Counted from the first letter of the stretch, positions 8,874 to 17,636 are shown. The stretch is DNA of 64,000 nucleotides from DATFVA01 sp963811905 (GCA_963811905.1 CAWETK010000017.1:124001-188000); one strand, 5' to 3'. Translations and numbers: made by a program. The notes: generated by a model from the sequence alone, not told the origin.

Positions 8874-9383
8874 ATGGGAATAAAAGAGATTAAAAAAGAG
8901 CTGCAGAAAAATGATAAGGAAACTCTTATAAAACACATTATCGAATTATATAAGAAATATGATTCCGTAAAAGAATATCTGGATTTCTATTTAATGCCGA
9001 ATGAAGAAGAAATACTGGAAAAGTACAAAGAGAGGGTAAGAGAGGGGTTTTATCCCAGTCGGGGAACGGACTTTAAATTATCTTTATCAAGGAAAGCAAT
9101 TAACGATTTTCGGAAATTAGAAACATCAAAAGAAAAACTCGGTGATCTGCTGCTATATTTTGTTGAGTGCGGAGTAGAATTCACTAATGATTTCGGTGAT
9201 ATAAATGATTCATTTTATACAAGTATTGAGAATACCTTTGAAAAATCACTTAGTTGCTTTGAGAAGGATGGAGTGCTGTCAAAGTACCGGGAACGAGCTG
9301 AACAGATAGTAAAAGATGCTGACGGAATAGGCTGGGGGTTTCACGATATGATAGGTGACATTTATTATAGCTTTTATGATTGA
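8874..9383 (+). CDS. DUF6155-like protein
   Basis: 169 residues, no signal peptide, mostly helical and acidic. The order KEIKKELQKNDKETLIKHII, YLDFYLMPNEEEILEKYKE, VECGVEFTNDFGDINDSFY and DGIGWGFHDMIGDIYYSFYD resembles the DUF6155 family of small cytoplasmic proteins of unknown function, from memory of that family. The gene is monocistronic in an AT-rich setting. Confidence 0.6.
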   Translation: MGIKEIKKELQKNDKETLIKHIIELYKKYDSVKEYLDFYLMPNEEEILEKYKERVREGFYPSRGTDFKLSLSRKAINDFRKLETSKEKLGDLLLYFVECGVEFTNDFGDINDSFYTSIENTFEKSLSCFEKDGVLSKYRERAEQIVKDADGIGWGFHDMIGDIYYSFYD

Positions 9384-9463
9384 TACAAAAAAATGATAAC
9401 TGCAGTTGGGCTATTTAATAAGTAGTCGATGAACTTATTTTAAACATTTAAAAGGACGATATT

Positions 9464-10333
9464 ATGGTTTCAAGTAGTCAAAAAGAAAAAGCCGAACTGT
9501 TCCTGAAATATCATTCAGACAAGGAAATACTGGTTCTGTTGAATTCGTGGGACATCGGAAGTTCAAAATTAATAGAAGCAAGCGGCTATAAAGCAATCGC
9601 AACAACAAGTATGGGAGTAGCTGCCTCTTTAGGATATCCTGACAACCAGGTAATAAAATTATCAGAAATGATTGAAATTATTACGGGGATCGTAAATGCA
9701 GTACGGGTTCCGGTATCTGTGGATATAGAAGCCGGATATGGAAATAATTTAGATGAAATAATTGATTCTGTTAAAAAGATTATTGCAACCGGAATTGTCG
9801 GAATAAACATAGAAGACAGTATTGACTTGAATCCAATATTAATTGACGAGAGTGAATTTTGTGAAAGGATATCAGCTATCCGTGCTTTATCGGATTCACT
9901 GAGTTTTCATTTAGTAATTAATGCAAGAACAGATTCATTTTTTACCTCGTCTGCTTCGACACAGGAAAAATTATCCGAATCGATAAGGCGCGGCAATAAA
10001 TACAGTGAAGCCGGTGCCGACTGCATATTCGTACAGCCCGTAGGGGAAAAAGAAACGATCTCAACTTTGGTTAAGGAAATCAATGCTCCGATTAATATTC
10101 TTTCCAATCCCACTATCGGGGGAGGATCACCCCTCTCCGTCAATGAACTGCAGGATTTAGGTGTTGCCCGTTTAAGTCTTGGTTCAAGTCTGATGAAAGC
10201 TACTTTAGCTTTAATTAAAAAAGTTGCCGACGAACTAAATGAAAAAGGGACTTATAATATTTTATTAGATTCCTTAACTCCTTATCCCGACGCTGCAATT
10301 GCCTATAAAATGGCAATTGGGCTGAATAAGTGA
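9464..10333 (+). CDS. PEP mutase / isocitrate lyase superfamily protein
   Basis: 289-residue TIM-barrel enzyme of the phosphoenolpyruvate mutase/2-methylisocitrate lyase superfamily, acting on the C-C or C-P bond of a 2-oxo acid. Visible motifs: VLLNSWDIGSSKLIEASGYK, IATTSMGVAASLGYPD and VSVDIEAGYGN (the substrate/Mg-binding strand; the KKCGH segment of true isocitrate lyase is absent), then GINIEDS and the Arg/Asp of INARTDSF. The substrate cannot be told from sequence; oxaloacetate decarboxylase-like or carboxyvinyl-phosphonate mutase-like activities are possible. The start has an AAAGGA ribosome site. It is convergent with the next gene, two bases apart. Confidence 0.85.
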   Translation: MVSSSQKEKAELFLKYHSDKEILVLLNSWDIGSSKLIEASGYKAIATTSMGVAASLGYPDNQVIKLSEMIEIITGIVNAVRVPVSVDIEAGYGNNLDEIIDSVKKIIATGIVGINIEDSIDLNPILIDESEFCERISAIRALSDSLSFHLVINARTDSFFTSSASTQEKLSESIRRGNKYSEAGADCIFVQPVGEKETISTLVKEINAPINILSNPTIGGGSPLSVNELQDLGVARLSLGSSLMKATLALIKKVADELNEKGTYNILLDSLTPYPDAAIAYKMAIGLNK

Positions 10334-10335
10334 GC

Positions 10336-10992
10336 CTATGAGAGTCTGACTGATGCGGTGCTCGTCCAGTAGACTTTCTTTTTCCCGGCTTCTCCACTTA
10401 TCATAGCTATGTACAGCAAAGTACCAGGATTTTCGTTGATTAACCTGATCATACTCTTACCTGGAATAATATCCAGCTCGTAGATCCCGCCGGCAATACT
10501 TTCCGGAATAGTCATTTGTGTAAAAACCAGGGGATTGGCTGCATTACCGAAATAATAAAGCATATCTAATTTAACGGGGAAGACAAGGTTATTCTCATCA
10601 GGGCAATTCAATGTCAAATGAAGAACCTGGTTTTGAATACCTGCAGAATCCACCCCTAAAAAGAGACCGTCGGGAGTTATTTTATTCCGATCAGTCAATT
10701 TACCTTCTTTTATGAACTTACTGTTTTGAATTATAATTTTGTGATAGGAATCGGTTCCTTCGATTTTTGCCGCTGACCATACTTCCTTCAGTGCTGTATC
10801 AGTGATAAGTTTTTTTGCCAGATTTACTCCCATTCCGAAGCTGCTTCTTGCTTTCCTTGCGGCAGGGGTTTTGGCTGCTTTATAGTTTAAAGGACGGTCT
10901 GAAACAAAATTCTTCCCGTGCATTATACGGAAAACTTTATTTCCCATTTTCCCTGAGACCTCTCCGACGACTGTGTTAATTACTAATGCCAT
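10336..10992 (-). CDS. Conserved hypothetical protein with SGKMGNKVFR motif
   Basis: I chose the ATG at 10992 because GGAG lies just upstream on the minus strand and the protein then begins MALVINTVVGEVSGKMGNKV; an ATG at 11055 would add 21 unlikely residues. The opening xGxVSGKxGNxVFR and the basic stretch with AARKARSSFGMG resemble small Bacteroidota proteins of unknown function that often appear in phage-like or structural contexts (DUF6266-like). The C-terminal half is rich in beta strands. No signal peptide. Its promoter region holds the 11-bp tandem repeats. Confidence 0.55.
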   Translation of the reverse strand: MALVINTVVGEVSGKMGNKVFRIMHGKNFVSDRPLNYKAAKTPAARKARSSFGMGVNLAKKLITDTALKEVWSAAKIEGTDSYHKIIIQNSKFIKEGKLTDRNKITPDGLFLGVDSAGIQNQVLHLTLNCPDENNLVFPVKLDMLYYFGNAANPLVFTQMTIPESIAGGIYELDIIPGKSMIRLINENPGTLLYIAMISGEAGKKKVYWTSTASVRLS

Positions 10993-11045
10993 AAATACTC
11001 CATAAAATGATACATCAAATATAAGATATTTAATTCGTATTGTCA

Positions 11046-11111
11046 ATGTATTCAAGACGTATTCAGAACGTATTCAGAACGTATTCAGGACGTATTCAGG
11101 ACGTATTCAGA
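11046..11111. repeat. Six 11-bp tandem repeats, consensus ACGTATTCAGR
   Basis: Six head-to-tail units at 11046, 11057, 11068, 11079, 11090 and 11101, differing only in the first unit and at the last base. They lie about 55 bp upstream of the start of the minus-strand gene at 10992. The 11-bp period is close to one helical turn, so the units face the same side of the DNA. Confidence 0.9.
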
Positions 11112-11234
11112 TCGTAGAAAGGAGCCTTTTACAACGGGAATGAGACCAAAGAAACCGGAGGATTAGTAAGTGATAAGAAAAATCCTTTTATATTTGAGGT
11201 GCAAATGATTGCTCACATTCGATGTTTAAACTGA

Positions 11235-12566
11235 ATGATAAATAACATATTAATAATTGATGATGAGCCTGATTTAAGAAATCTGCTTGCAAGGCTGCTA
11301 TCACTTGAGGGATACAGGGTTGATACAGCCGGAACAGGAAATGAAGGCTTAGGGCTGGTAAGGAAGGAAGATTACCAGGTTATCATTACTGACGTCAGGC
11401 TTCCGGATATAAACGGACTAAAGCTAATTGCAGAGATCAAGACTATAAATCCTCCGACTGAAATAATTGTTCTTACAGCATACGGAACAATCGAAGACGG
11501 TGTTACAGCCATCAGAGAAGGAGCATTTGATTATATTACAAAAGGGGATGAAGACAATAAAATTCTTCCTGTCGTGAAGAACGCACTCAACAAGGCCACT
11601 CTCCGGAGACGCGTAGAAGATCTTGAGAAACAGGTGGGACAAAAATTCAGCTTCGATAATATAACCGGAAGTTCGCCTTTAATACAGCAGGCAATTAATA
11701 TCTCCCAAAGAGTTGCACTTACTGATACCCCGGTATTGCTTACAGGGGAAACCGGCACAGGAAAAGAAATTTTTGCACAGTCAATTCATTATGCGGGCGA
11801 TAGAAAAAAGCATGCTTTTGTTGCGGTCAACTGCAGCGCATTTGCCAAAGACCTGCTCGAATCGGAAATGTTCGGGTATACGGCAGGAGCATTCACCGGA
11901 GCCAACAAAAATAAAAAAGGATTATTTGAAGAAGCCGATAAAGGCACACTGTTCCTTGATGAAATTGGTGAGCTTGATATTACACTTCAGGCTAAGTTTC
12001 TGAGGGTAATTGAAACAAATAATTTTATAAAAGCAGGCGATACAAAAGAAACCAGCGTTGATGTCAGGATCATTGCAGCTACGAACAGAAACCTTGAGGA
12101 AGAGATCAGGAAGGGAAACTTCCGGGAGGATCTCTATTACAGGATTTCTGTTGTTAAAATCGATATCCCTCCGCTCCGTGAAAGGAAAGACGATACAAGA
12201 GAACTTATAGATTATTTTATCCCATTCTTTTCCATGAAGCTCAATAAAAGCATCAGTAAAATTTCAGGCGATTTTTATACTGCCCTTATCAACTACCCAT
12301 TTCCGGGCAACATCAGAGAATTAAGGAATATAATTGAACGTGCCGTCATTTTATCTGATGGTGAGTTAACAACAGTTCTTCTGCCTAAAGATGTTATAAA
12401 TGTACAAAGGGAAGCACCTCCTTCAGAAAAGCTTGATGAAGTTGAAAAGAGCCATATTCTTAAAATACTTGCCGAAACAGGCGGAAATAAGACGAAAACG
12501 GCGGAGATATTAGGAATAGGATTAACAACGCTTTACAGGAAACTTCAGTCTTACGGACTTGAATAA
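11235..12566 (+). CDS. NtrC-family sigma-54-dependent response regulator
   Basis: 443 residues. The receiver domain (1-120) has acidic DDE residues near the start, phospho-acceptor Asp in VIITDVRLPD and Lys near residue 103. The AAA+ domain (about 140-380) has Walker A GETGTGKE, the sigma-54-contact loop GAFTGA, Walker B GTLFLDEIGE and arginine fingers in FREDLYYRISV and RERKDD. The C-terminal Fis-type HTH contains NKTKTAEILGIGLTTLYRKL. It would activate sigma-54 promoters on phosphorylation. Its 3' end overlaps the KdpD-like gene convergently by 16 bp. The kinase at 16003 is a plausible partner and the potassium cluster a plausible target; both are inferences from position. Confidence 0.93.
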   Translation: MINNILIIDDEPDLRNLLARLLSLEGYRVDTAGTGNEGLGLVRKEDYQVIITDVRLPDINGLKLIAEIKTINPPTEIIVLTAYGTIEDGVTAIREGAFDYITKGDEDNKILPVVKNALNKATLRRRVEDLEKQVGQKFSFDNITGSSPLIQQAINISQRVALTDTPVLLTGETGTGKEIFAQSIHYAGDRKKHAFVAVNCSAFAKDLLESEMFGYTAGAFTGANKNKKGLFEEADKGTLFLDEIGELDITLQAKFLRVIETNNFIKAGDTKETSVDVRIIAATNRNLEEEIRKGNFREDLYYRISVVKIDIPPLRERKDDTRELIDYFIPFFSMKLNKSISKISGDFYTALINYPFPGNIRELRNIIERAVILSDGELTTVLLPKDVINVQREAPPSEKLDEVEKSHILKILAETGGNKTKTAEILGIGLTTLYRKLQSYGLE

Positions 12567-13360
12567 GTTTTTATCCTTTCAACAAACGGCGTTATCTCAT
12601 CTAAGAAAGCTCTCAAAAATTTCATTTCCTCTTTATCTTCCTTAATTGCTTCGTTTAACCTTACTCCTATTATGCAAACTGCCGTACCTTGTTTATCAAT
12701 AACCGGATAATAAAATGCATCTGCATTCCCTACAAGGTCTGTGGTATTTCCTCCCGGGGACTTAAGTTTGAATGCTGCTTCTGCTGCCAGCCGTTCCATA
12801 TTATCGGGAATAAAACTGCCATAGGGCTGAGGTATAATTGATAACTTTGTATCTCCATCATTAAGAAAAACCACCGTTTCAAGCCGGAATATTTTTTCTA
12901 TATTCTTAACAGCATTCACCAATACTTCATTTGTATCTTTTGAACCTGATAAATTTTTTACAAGATCATATAATGATTTCCAGCGCCGTTCAAGCCTAAG
13001 CAGGTCGTACTTATAAACATTTAACCTTGCTGCGAGAACTCCGTTGGTTACGGCCACAATGAGGAACATCAGGAGCATCATAACGTCCTCAGGTTTCGCA
13101 ATATGCATGGTAAAATGCGGGGGTATGAAGTAATAATCCCACCCCAAAGCACTTATCACTGCTGACAGGATTATCGGACCCCTGCTGAAATTGAATAACG
13201 GCAGCATAAAAATAACAAGCAGCAGAATCATAGAAACCGTTTCGTACCCGATAGTATCCTGGACGGTATACAGCAGTGTGATGAAGAAAAACAATATTAC
13301 TGTGGAGAAGAAATATTGTTTTCCTATGCTAATTCTATTTGCCGAGTTGAATGTTTTCAT
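12551..13360 (-). CDS. KdpD-like DUF4118-GAF membrane sensor lacking a kinase domain
   Basis: 269 residues. The N-terminal half has four closely spaced membrane segments like the KdpD DUF4118 module, including the characteristic ISALGWDYYFIPPHFTMHI and then PEDVMMLLMFLIVAVTNGVLAARL. A cytoplasmic linker and GAF domain (about 140-262, VLVNAVKNIEKIFRLETVVF) follow. The gene stops there: no H-box or HATPase domain, and no N-terminal Kdp or UspA domains. Such a module would sense K+ or ionic strength, and here it sits beside trkH-trkA, so a role in potassium signalling is likely. It would need another protein for output, possibly the kinase at 16003. Confidence 0.85.
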   Translation of the reverse strand: MKTFNSANRISIGKQYFFSTVILFFFITLLYTVQDTIGYETVSMILLLVIFMLPLFNFSRGPIILSAVISALGWDYYFIPPHFTMHIAKPEDVMMLLMFLIVAVTNGVLAARLNVYKYDLLRLERRWKSLYDLVKNLSGSKDTNEVLVNAVKNIEKIFRLETVVFLNDGDTKLSIIPQPYGSFIPDNMERLAAEAAFKLKSPGGNTTDLVGNADAFYYPVIDKQGTAVCIIGVRLNEAIKEDKEEMKFLRAFLDEITPFVERIKTYSSP

Positions 13361-13395
13361 ATCATTAACTTTTGTATGTAAGTTTATAATCTCTT

Positions 13396-13411
13396 TGCAA
13401 AAGCTGTACCC
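13396..13411 (-). promoter_or_regulatory. Candidate sigma-54 promoter of the KdpD-like gene
   Basis: On the minus strand GGGTACAGCTTTTGCA has GG at -24, a full TTGCA at -12 and the correct 10-base spacing. A start about 25 nt before the ATG at 13360 would result. The -24 half is imperfect. Confidence 0.4.
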
Positions 13412-13452
13412 ATAATAATTTTCTTCAAATTAGCAGATTTTAGAAACGGTCT

Positions 13453-13485
13453 TACCATTTTGAAAAGGCACCCTACCATTATGAA
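13453..13485 (+). promoter_or_regulatory. Paired direct repeats TACCATTWTGAA, possible enhancer
   Basis: TACCATTTTGAA (13453-13464) and TACCATTATGAA (13474-13485) are 21 bp apart, two helical turns. They lie between the candidate sigma-54 promoters of the divergent KdpD-like and trkH genes, at the distance expected for an NtrC-type upstream activating site. Confidence 0.45.
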
Positions 13486-13535
13486 CCGGCAGGACTTCAA
13501 GTAAATACGCAATGCATATCAATTCAGTTAATTAT

Positions 13536-13565
13536 CCATATTCCGGATATGGTATGTTACTTGAA
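13536..13565 (+). promoter_or_regulatory. Candidate trkH promoter (sigma-54-like) overlapped by a palindrome
   Basis: TGGTATGTTACTTGAA (13550-13565) matches the sigma-54 layout TGG-N13 spacing with TTGAA in place of TTGCA. The palindrome CCATAT-TCCGG-ATATGG (13536-13552) overlaps the -24 part and could be an operator. A start near 13577 would leave a leader of about 70 nt. Confidence 0.35.
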
Positions 13566-13649
13566 TCAGGGATCTGAAATGATACAATGATATACCCAGT
13601 TTGTTCAGGATTATCAATACAATAACAGTCGCTTAACGGAAAATTCAAG

Positions 13650-15000
13650 ATGATTCCCGCAGGATGGTTTTTCAAAAATATTTCTCCATTACGTATCCTT
13701 GTGCTGGGGTTCATTCTCATAACATTGACAGGCACTGTGCTTCTTATGCTTCCAGAGGCCAGTGTGAACGGAACCTCACAGACTTTCGCAGATGCTCTGT
13801 TTACGGCAGTTTCCGGTGTCTCTACAACGGGTTTAATAGTGGTTGATACCGGGAGCTATTATACTTTATTCGGACAATGGGTAATACTTGTCCTTATCCA
13901 GATTGGCGGTCTCGGGTATATGGTGTTCATCGTTCTGGTATTCCTGTCCCGTAAAAAGGATCTATCCCTGCAGGGAAGAAAAATACTGCGTGAATCACTA
14001 AGCCGTCCCTTACAAATTGATATGAATCGTTTTACGAGGGTAGTCTTTGCTTTTACCTTTATAATTGAATTATGCGGGACCGCAGGAATGTACTATATAC
14101 TGGTCCCATTTTTTTACGCCTGGCCGTGCGCTTTATGTGAGTTTTTTCCATTCGGTATCCGGGTTCTGCACTGCAGGGTTCGGACTTTTCAGCGACAGCA
14201 TTACAAAATACGGACACAGTCTTTATCTCAACATTGTAATCGACATCGTTTGCATTGCCGGGGCGGCGGGCTTTTTTGTCCTATACGATATATACAAATA
14301 TTTTTTGAAAAAAAGCAGGAAGGTCAGTCCTGCAGGATTATCACTTCACAGCAAGATCGTTTTAACTGTAACCGGTCTGCTCATCACAGGCGCATCCATC
14401 CCGGTGTTCTTCTTCGAAGGTTCAAAGTTTTCAGCGTCTTTTGGGAACAAAACTCTCGATGCAACTTTCCAGATTATTTCTGCTTCAACAACAACAGGGT
14501 TCAATACTATTGACATTGGTTCCATGGCAGGTTCCAGTCTTTTAATCATCATTATCCTGATGTTCATCGGAGCCTCCCCGGGCAGCACCGGCGGAGGAAT
14601 AAAAACGACCTCATTTTCAGTGCTCATCAAAAATTTTTATTCTGTACTGCGAGGAGCAAGGGATACGGTTCTTTTTAAAAGGAAGATCAATAATGATATT
14701 ATTACAAACGTTACTGTGCTTACAGGAATCAGTTTAATCTGGATAACTTTTGTTGTGATTGTACTTAGCTGCACAGAAAATGCTTCTTTTATAAGGATCC
14801 TGTTTGAAACAGTTTCGGCATTCGGTACAGTAGGACTTTCAACCGGAATTACCTCATCCCTTTCTCTGAGCGGCAAATTACTGATAGCACTGACTATGTT
14901 TCTTGGAAGGGTGGGGCCTCTTGCGTTGGGATTCTCGCTGCTTAAAGGGAGAGAAAACAATGGGTACAGTTATCCCGAAGAAGAAATTTTAATCGGTTAA
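13650..15000 (+). CDS. trkH: TrkH/KtrB potassium transporter, frameshifted at a T7 run
   Basis: Membrane subunit of a Trk/Ktr K+ uptake system. Frame 1 gives the first part (ISPLRILVLGFILITLTG, the first selectivity-filter region VSGVSTTGLIVVDTG, IELCGTAGMYYILVPFF). The rest continues in the +1 frame (FTPGRALYVSFFHSVSGFCT, AGFGLFSDS, STTTGFNTIDIG, SPGSTGGGIKT, SAFGTVGLSTG). The switch falls on seven Ts at about 14108-14115; deleting one T gives a continuous protein of about 449 residues with four filter loops, the full family length. It could be inactive, a sequencing error, or slippage-corrected. trkA follows after 15 bp. Confidence 0.85.
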
Positions 15001-15015
15001 AACAGAAAGGATAAT

Positions 15016-15666
15016 GTGAAACAATTTGTTGTAATAGGGCTCGGCAACTTCGGCTTCAATGCAGCCAAAGCACTTGCTGAAAAAAATAACCAGGTTCTTG
15101 CAATCGACATAGATAATAACAGGATCGATGAAATAAAAGATTATGTATCCGATGCAATAATTGCAGATGCAAAAAACATGAAGGTTCTTAATGAATTTGT
15201 CACGAATTCCGTTGATGCAGTAATTATAAGCATAGGACAGAGTATGGAAGCAAGCATCCTTGCAACGCACTACCTGAAAGAAAGGAAAATCAAGCAAATA
15301 ATCGTAAAAGCAATCAATGAAAATCATGCAAAAATTCTTGAGCTTATGGGAGCCGATGAAGTCATTCTGCCGGAAAAGGATATAGCTTTTAGTCTTGCAC
15401 GCAGATTATCATCAGCCAACCTGCTTGAACACATACCTCTTACCTCCGAATTCAGCATTGTTGAAATTGCTGCACCAGAAGACTTTATCGGTAAAACTCT
15501 GAAGCAAATCAAGCTTCGGTCACGGTTTAACCTGCTTGTGATAGCCGTGAAGGATGTACTTCAGGACAAATTTTTTCTGATGCCAGAGGCAGATTTCTCG
15601 TTGATGCCCGACTGTCTGCTTGTAATAATGGGCCGTCAGGAAGATATAGAAAAATTCAAAGTATAG
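15016..15666 (+). CDS. trkA: TrkA/KtrA regulatory subunit of potassium uptake
   Basis: 216-residue cytoplasmic gating ring protein. The RCK_N Rossmann domain starts VVIGLGNFGFNAAKALAEK (GxGxxG nucleotide site) with acidic AIDIDNNRI at the end of the second strand. The RCK_C domain starts about residue 135 (TSEFSIVEIAAPEDFIGKTL). Single RCK unit, so KtrA-like rather than the double-length E. coli TrkA. GTG start with AGAAAGGA upstream. It sits in an operon trkH-trkA-105-residue protein-histidine kinase. Confidence 0.93.
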   Translation: MKQFVVIGLGNFGFNAAKALAEKNNQVLAIDIDNNRIDEIKDYVSDAIIADAKNMKVLNEFVTNSVDAVIISIGQSMEASILATHYLKERKIKQIIVKAINENHAKILELMGADEVILPEKDIAFSLARRLSSANLLEHIPLTSEFSIVEIAAPEDFIGKTLKQIKLRSRFNLLVIAVKDVLQDKFFLMPEADFSLMPDCLLVIMGRQEDIEKFKV

Positions 15667-15673
15667 GTATAAA

Positions 15674-15991
15674 ATGGCCGGATCTCTTACAGATATACAA
15701 GTAAATTTTCTTAAGCAAAGCCTTGCCCTCTTCTTTGATATTGATGAATCCTTTGTGGATATTTCAGCAGTCAGATCTGATGAGGAAGATGAAAATATTT
15801 ACAAGTGTGAACTTAAAATCGAAACATCTTTAAATAGTCTGAGAAAATTTCATCTGAGCGTTTATACTTTTTATATACATTCTGAAGATGAGGACGGGTT
15901 CATTTACGAAGATCAATATTATAAGTTTGATGATATCCATCCCTTCCTGGAAAAGCTGTCACTGCAGATCAGGGAACCAGGTGGAAATTAG
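15674..15991 (+). CDS. Small acidic protein in the potassium operon
   Basis: 105 residues, no signal peptide, very acidic (SDEEDEN, HSEDEDGFIYEDQ). Not recognised. It starts eight bases after trkA and ends 11 bases before the kinase gene, so it is translated with them. Predicted beta-rich middle (YKCELKIETSLNSLRKFHLS). Its position suggests a role in Trk regulation or in signalling to the kinase, but nothing in the sequence proves this. Confidence 0.7.
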   Translation: MAGSLTDIQVNFLKQSLALFFDIDESFVDISAVRSDEEDENIYKCELKIETSLNSLRKFHLSVYTFYIHSEDEDGFIYEDQYYKFDDIHPFLEKLSLQIREPGGN

Positions 15992-16002
15992 CTGTTTGCT
16001 AT

Positions 16003-17310
16003 ATGAAAACCATCAGAAGTAAAATCATTTCCGGAATAATTTTTCTTTTATTTATAATCATTGCCCTGAGTGCGGCTGCTGTAATATTTATAAATCAGCT
16101 TGCCAGCAACTCCCGCACCACTATAACAGATAATTACCGCACGATTGATTACTCCACAGAGATGCTTGCCTCACTCGATGAGATGTACAATTCTGTTATT
16201 AAAAATAATGGCAGCATATCTTCGGAACAGCTTCGGGCAATACGATCAGACTTCCTTAAATCAAGGGACATATTTGAGTCGAACCTAAGGGATGAATCAG
16301 CAAACATAACTGAACAGGGTGAGCAGGGGCTTGTTGACAGTTTAAAATCAGCTTATCATGCGTTCATAAACCACATCGATTTTAGTGAAGCTGAAAATCC
16401 TGCTTTAGCGGAAATAATGGATAATTCATACAGCCGGGTAAAGAAAATAATCAGAGAAATCTATTCACTCAATATGAGCTCCATCCTTAAGAAAAATTCA
16501 AATGTTGAAGACAAAGCCCGCCAGATTATAATCTATGCTTTCATAGCAGGAGGAATAAGCGTTGTAATTACACTGTTTTTTGTACTTACCTTCCCTTCCC
16601 GTATTGTTAAGCCGTTAGAGGATCGGGATGCTGCGAGGACTAAACTTATCTCGAATGTTTCGCATGAAATGAAAACCCCGGTTTCTTCAATAAACCTGAC
16701 GATAAAGCTTTTGGAAGACACGCGTGTAGGAAAACTTAACAGAGAGCAGAGGGAGCTTCTGCAGACAATTAAGGACCAGAGCAACAGGCTAAGCAAAGTA
16801 ATAAATGAGATACTGAATTACGCTCAGATAGAATCGGGAAATATCAAGATGAACATTTCGCCGGCAAGGCCTGAGGATATAATTGATTATGCATCCACTG
16901 CCTTAATGATGCTCCTTTCCGAAAAGAATATTCAGCTGGAAACGAAGATTGACGAGGATTTACCCTCATTAAATATTGATATTGAAAAGACTGTATGGGT
17001 ACTGGTTAATCTGCTTAACAATGCCATCCGATATTCGAATCCCGGGGGGAAAATCATTTTATCTGCCGGTAAAGAGAGCGAAACGGTCTGCTTCTCGGTG
17101 AAAGATTATGGTCCCGGTATCTCCTCAGAAGATCAGAAAAAACTTTTCAGCAGGTTCAGCCAGGTGGGGCAAAAATCGGAACGCGGCTGGGGACTGGGGC
17201 TGGCAATCTCAAAGGAATTTGTACAGGCCCAGGGAGGTTCCATATCTGTTGCAAGCAGTCCTAACGAAGGCAGCGAGTTCAGGTTTTATCTTCCGGGAGG
17301 AGGGGGGTGA
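16003..17310 (+). CDS. Membrane sensor histidine kinase of the potassium operon
   Basis: 435 residues. Two membrane segments (about 9-31 and 175-197) flank a helical periplasmic domain of the four-helix type. HisKA has the phospho-acceptor His in LISNVSHEMKTPVSS (about residue 222). HATPase_c has the N box LVNLLNNAIRYSNPGG, G1 KDYGPGIS and G2 GWGLGLAISKEF. No HAMP domain is obvious. It is the last gene of the trkH-trkA operon. The natural end is probably near FRFYLP; the final GGGG and the stop lie in the G-rich repeat array that follows. Likely partners are the NtrC-type regulator at 11235 or the receiver protein at 17803. Confidence 0.92.
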   Translation: MKTIRSKIISGIIFLLFIIIALSAAAVIFINQLASNSRTTITDNYRTIDYSTEMLASLDEMYNSVIKNNGSISSEQLRAIRSDFLKSRDIFESNLRDESANITEQGEQGLVDSLKSAYHAFINHIDFSEAENPALAEIMDNSYSRVKKIIREIYSLNMSSILKKNSNVEDKARQIIIYAFIAGGISVVITLFFVLTFPSRIVKPLEDRDAARTKLISNVSHEMKTPVSSINLTIKLLEDTRVGKLNREQRELLQTIKDQSNRLSKVINEILNYAQIESGNIKMNISPARPEDIIDYASTALMMLLSEKNIQLETKIDEDLPSLNIDIEKTVWVLVNLLNNAIRYSNPGGKIILSAGKESETVCFSVKDYGPGISSEDQKKLFSRFSQVGQKSERGWGLGLAISKEFVQAQGGSISVASSPNEGSEFRFYLPGGGG

Positions 17311-17595
17311 AGGCGGGGGAGGGGGAGACTGAGGGACGGAGAGACTGAGAGATTCGGGGATGTCGGAGGTCGGAGGAGTGGGGCGGAGGTCGGCAGGAGT
17401 AGGGGGCAGGCAGAAATAGTTTTGGAGGAATGGGGGGAAGGAGAGGGACGGGGAGACTGAGGGACGGAGAGACTGAGGGAAGTCTGAGATCTGAGGTCGG
17501 AGGCCGGCAGGAGTAGGCGTAGGTAGAAATCAGGAGAGACTTAGATAGGGAGAGATTGAGAGATGGGGAGATTGGGTGATTGGGTGATTGGAGAT
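17308..17595 (+). repeat. Purine-rich array with degenerate GAGACTGA octamers
   Basis: Begins on the kinase stop codon and runs about 290 bp of G/A-rich sequence with recurring GAGACTGA, GGGACGGAGAGACTGA and GGTCGGAGG-type units. The same octamer family recurs near 25.0, 26.9 and 27.8 kb. No gene is visible here. Confidence 0.8.
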
Positions 17596-17636
17596 TTGAG
17601 TTTCATTTTTTTTAATTTATATTTGTACAGTCCTTT

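Noticed and set aside
13532..13735. 67-residue minus-strand frame before trkH
   Set aside because: It overlaps the trkH start and the palindromic promoter; no ribosome site or family features.
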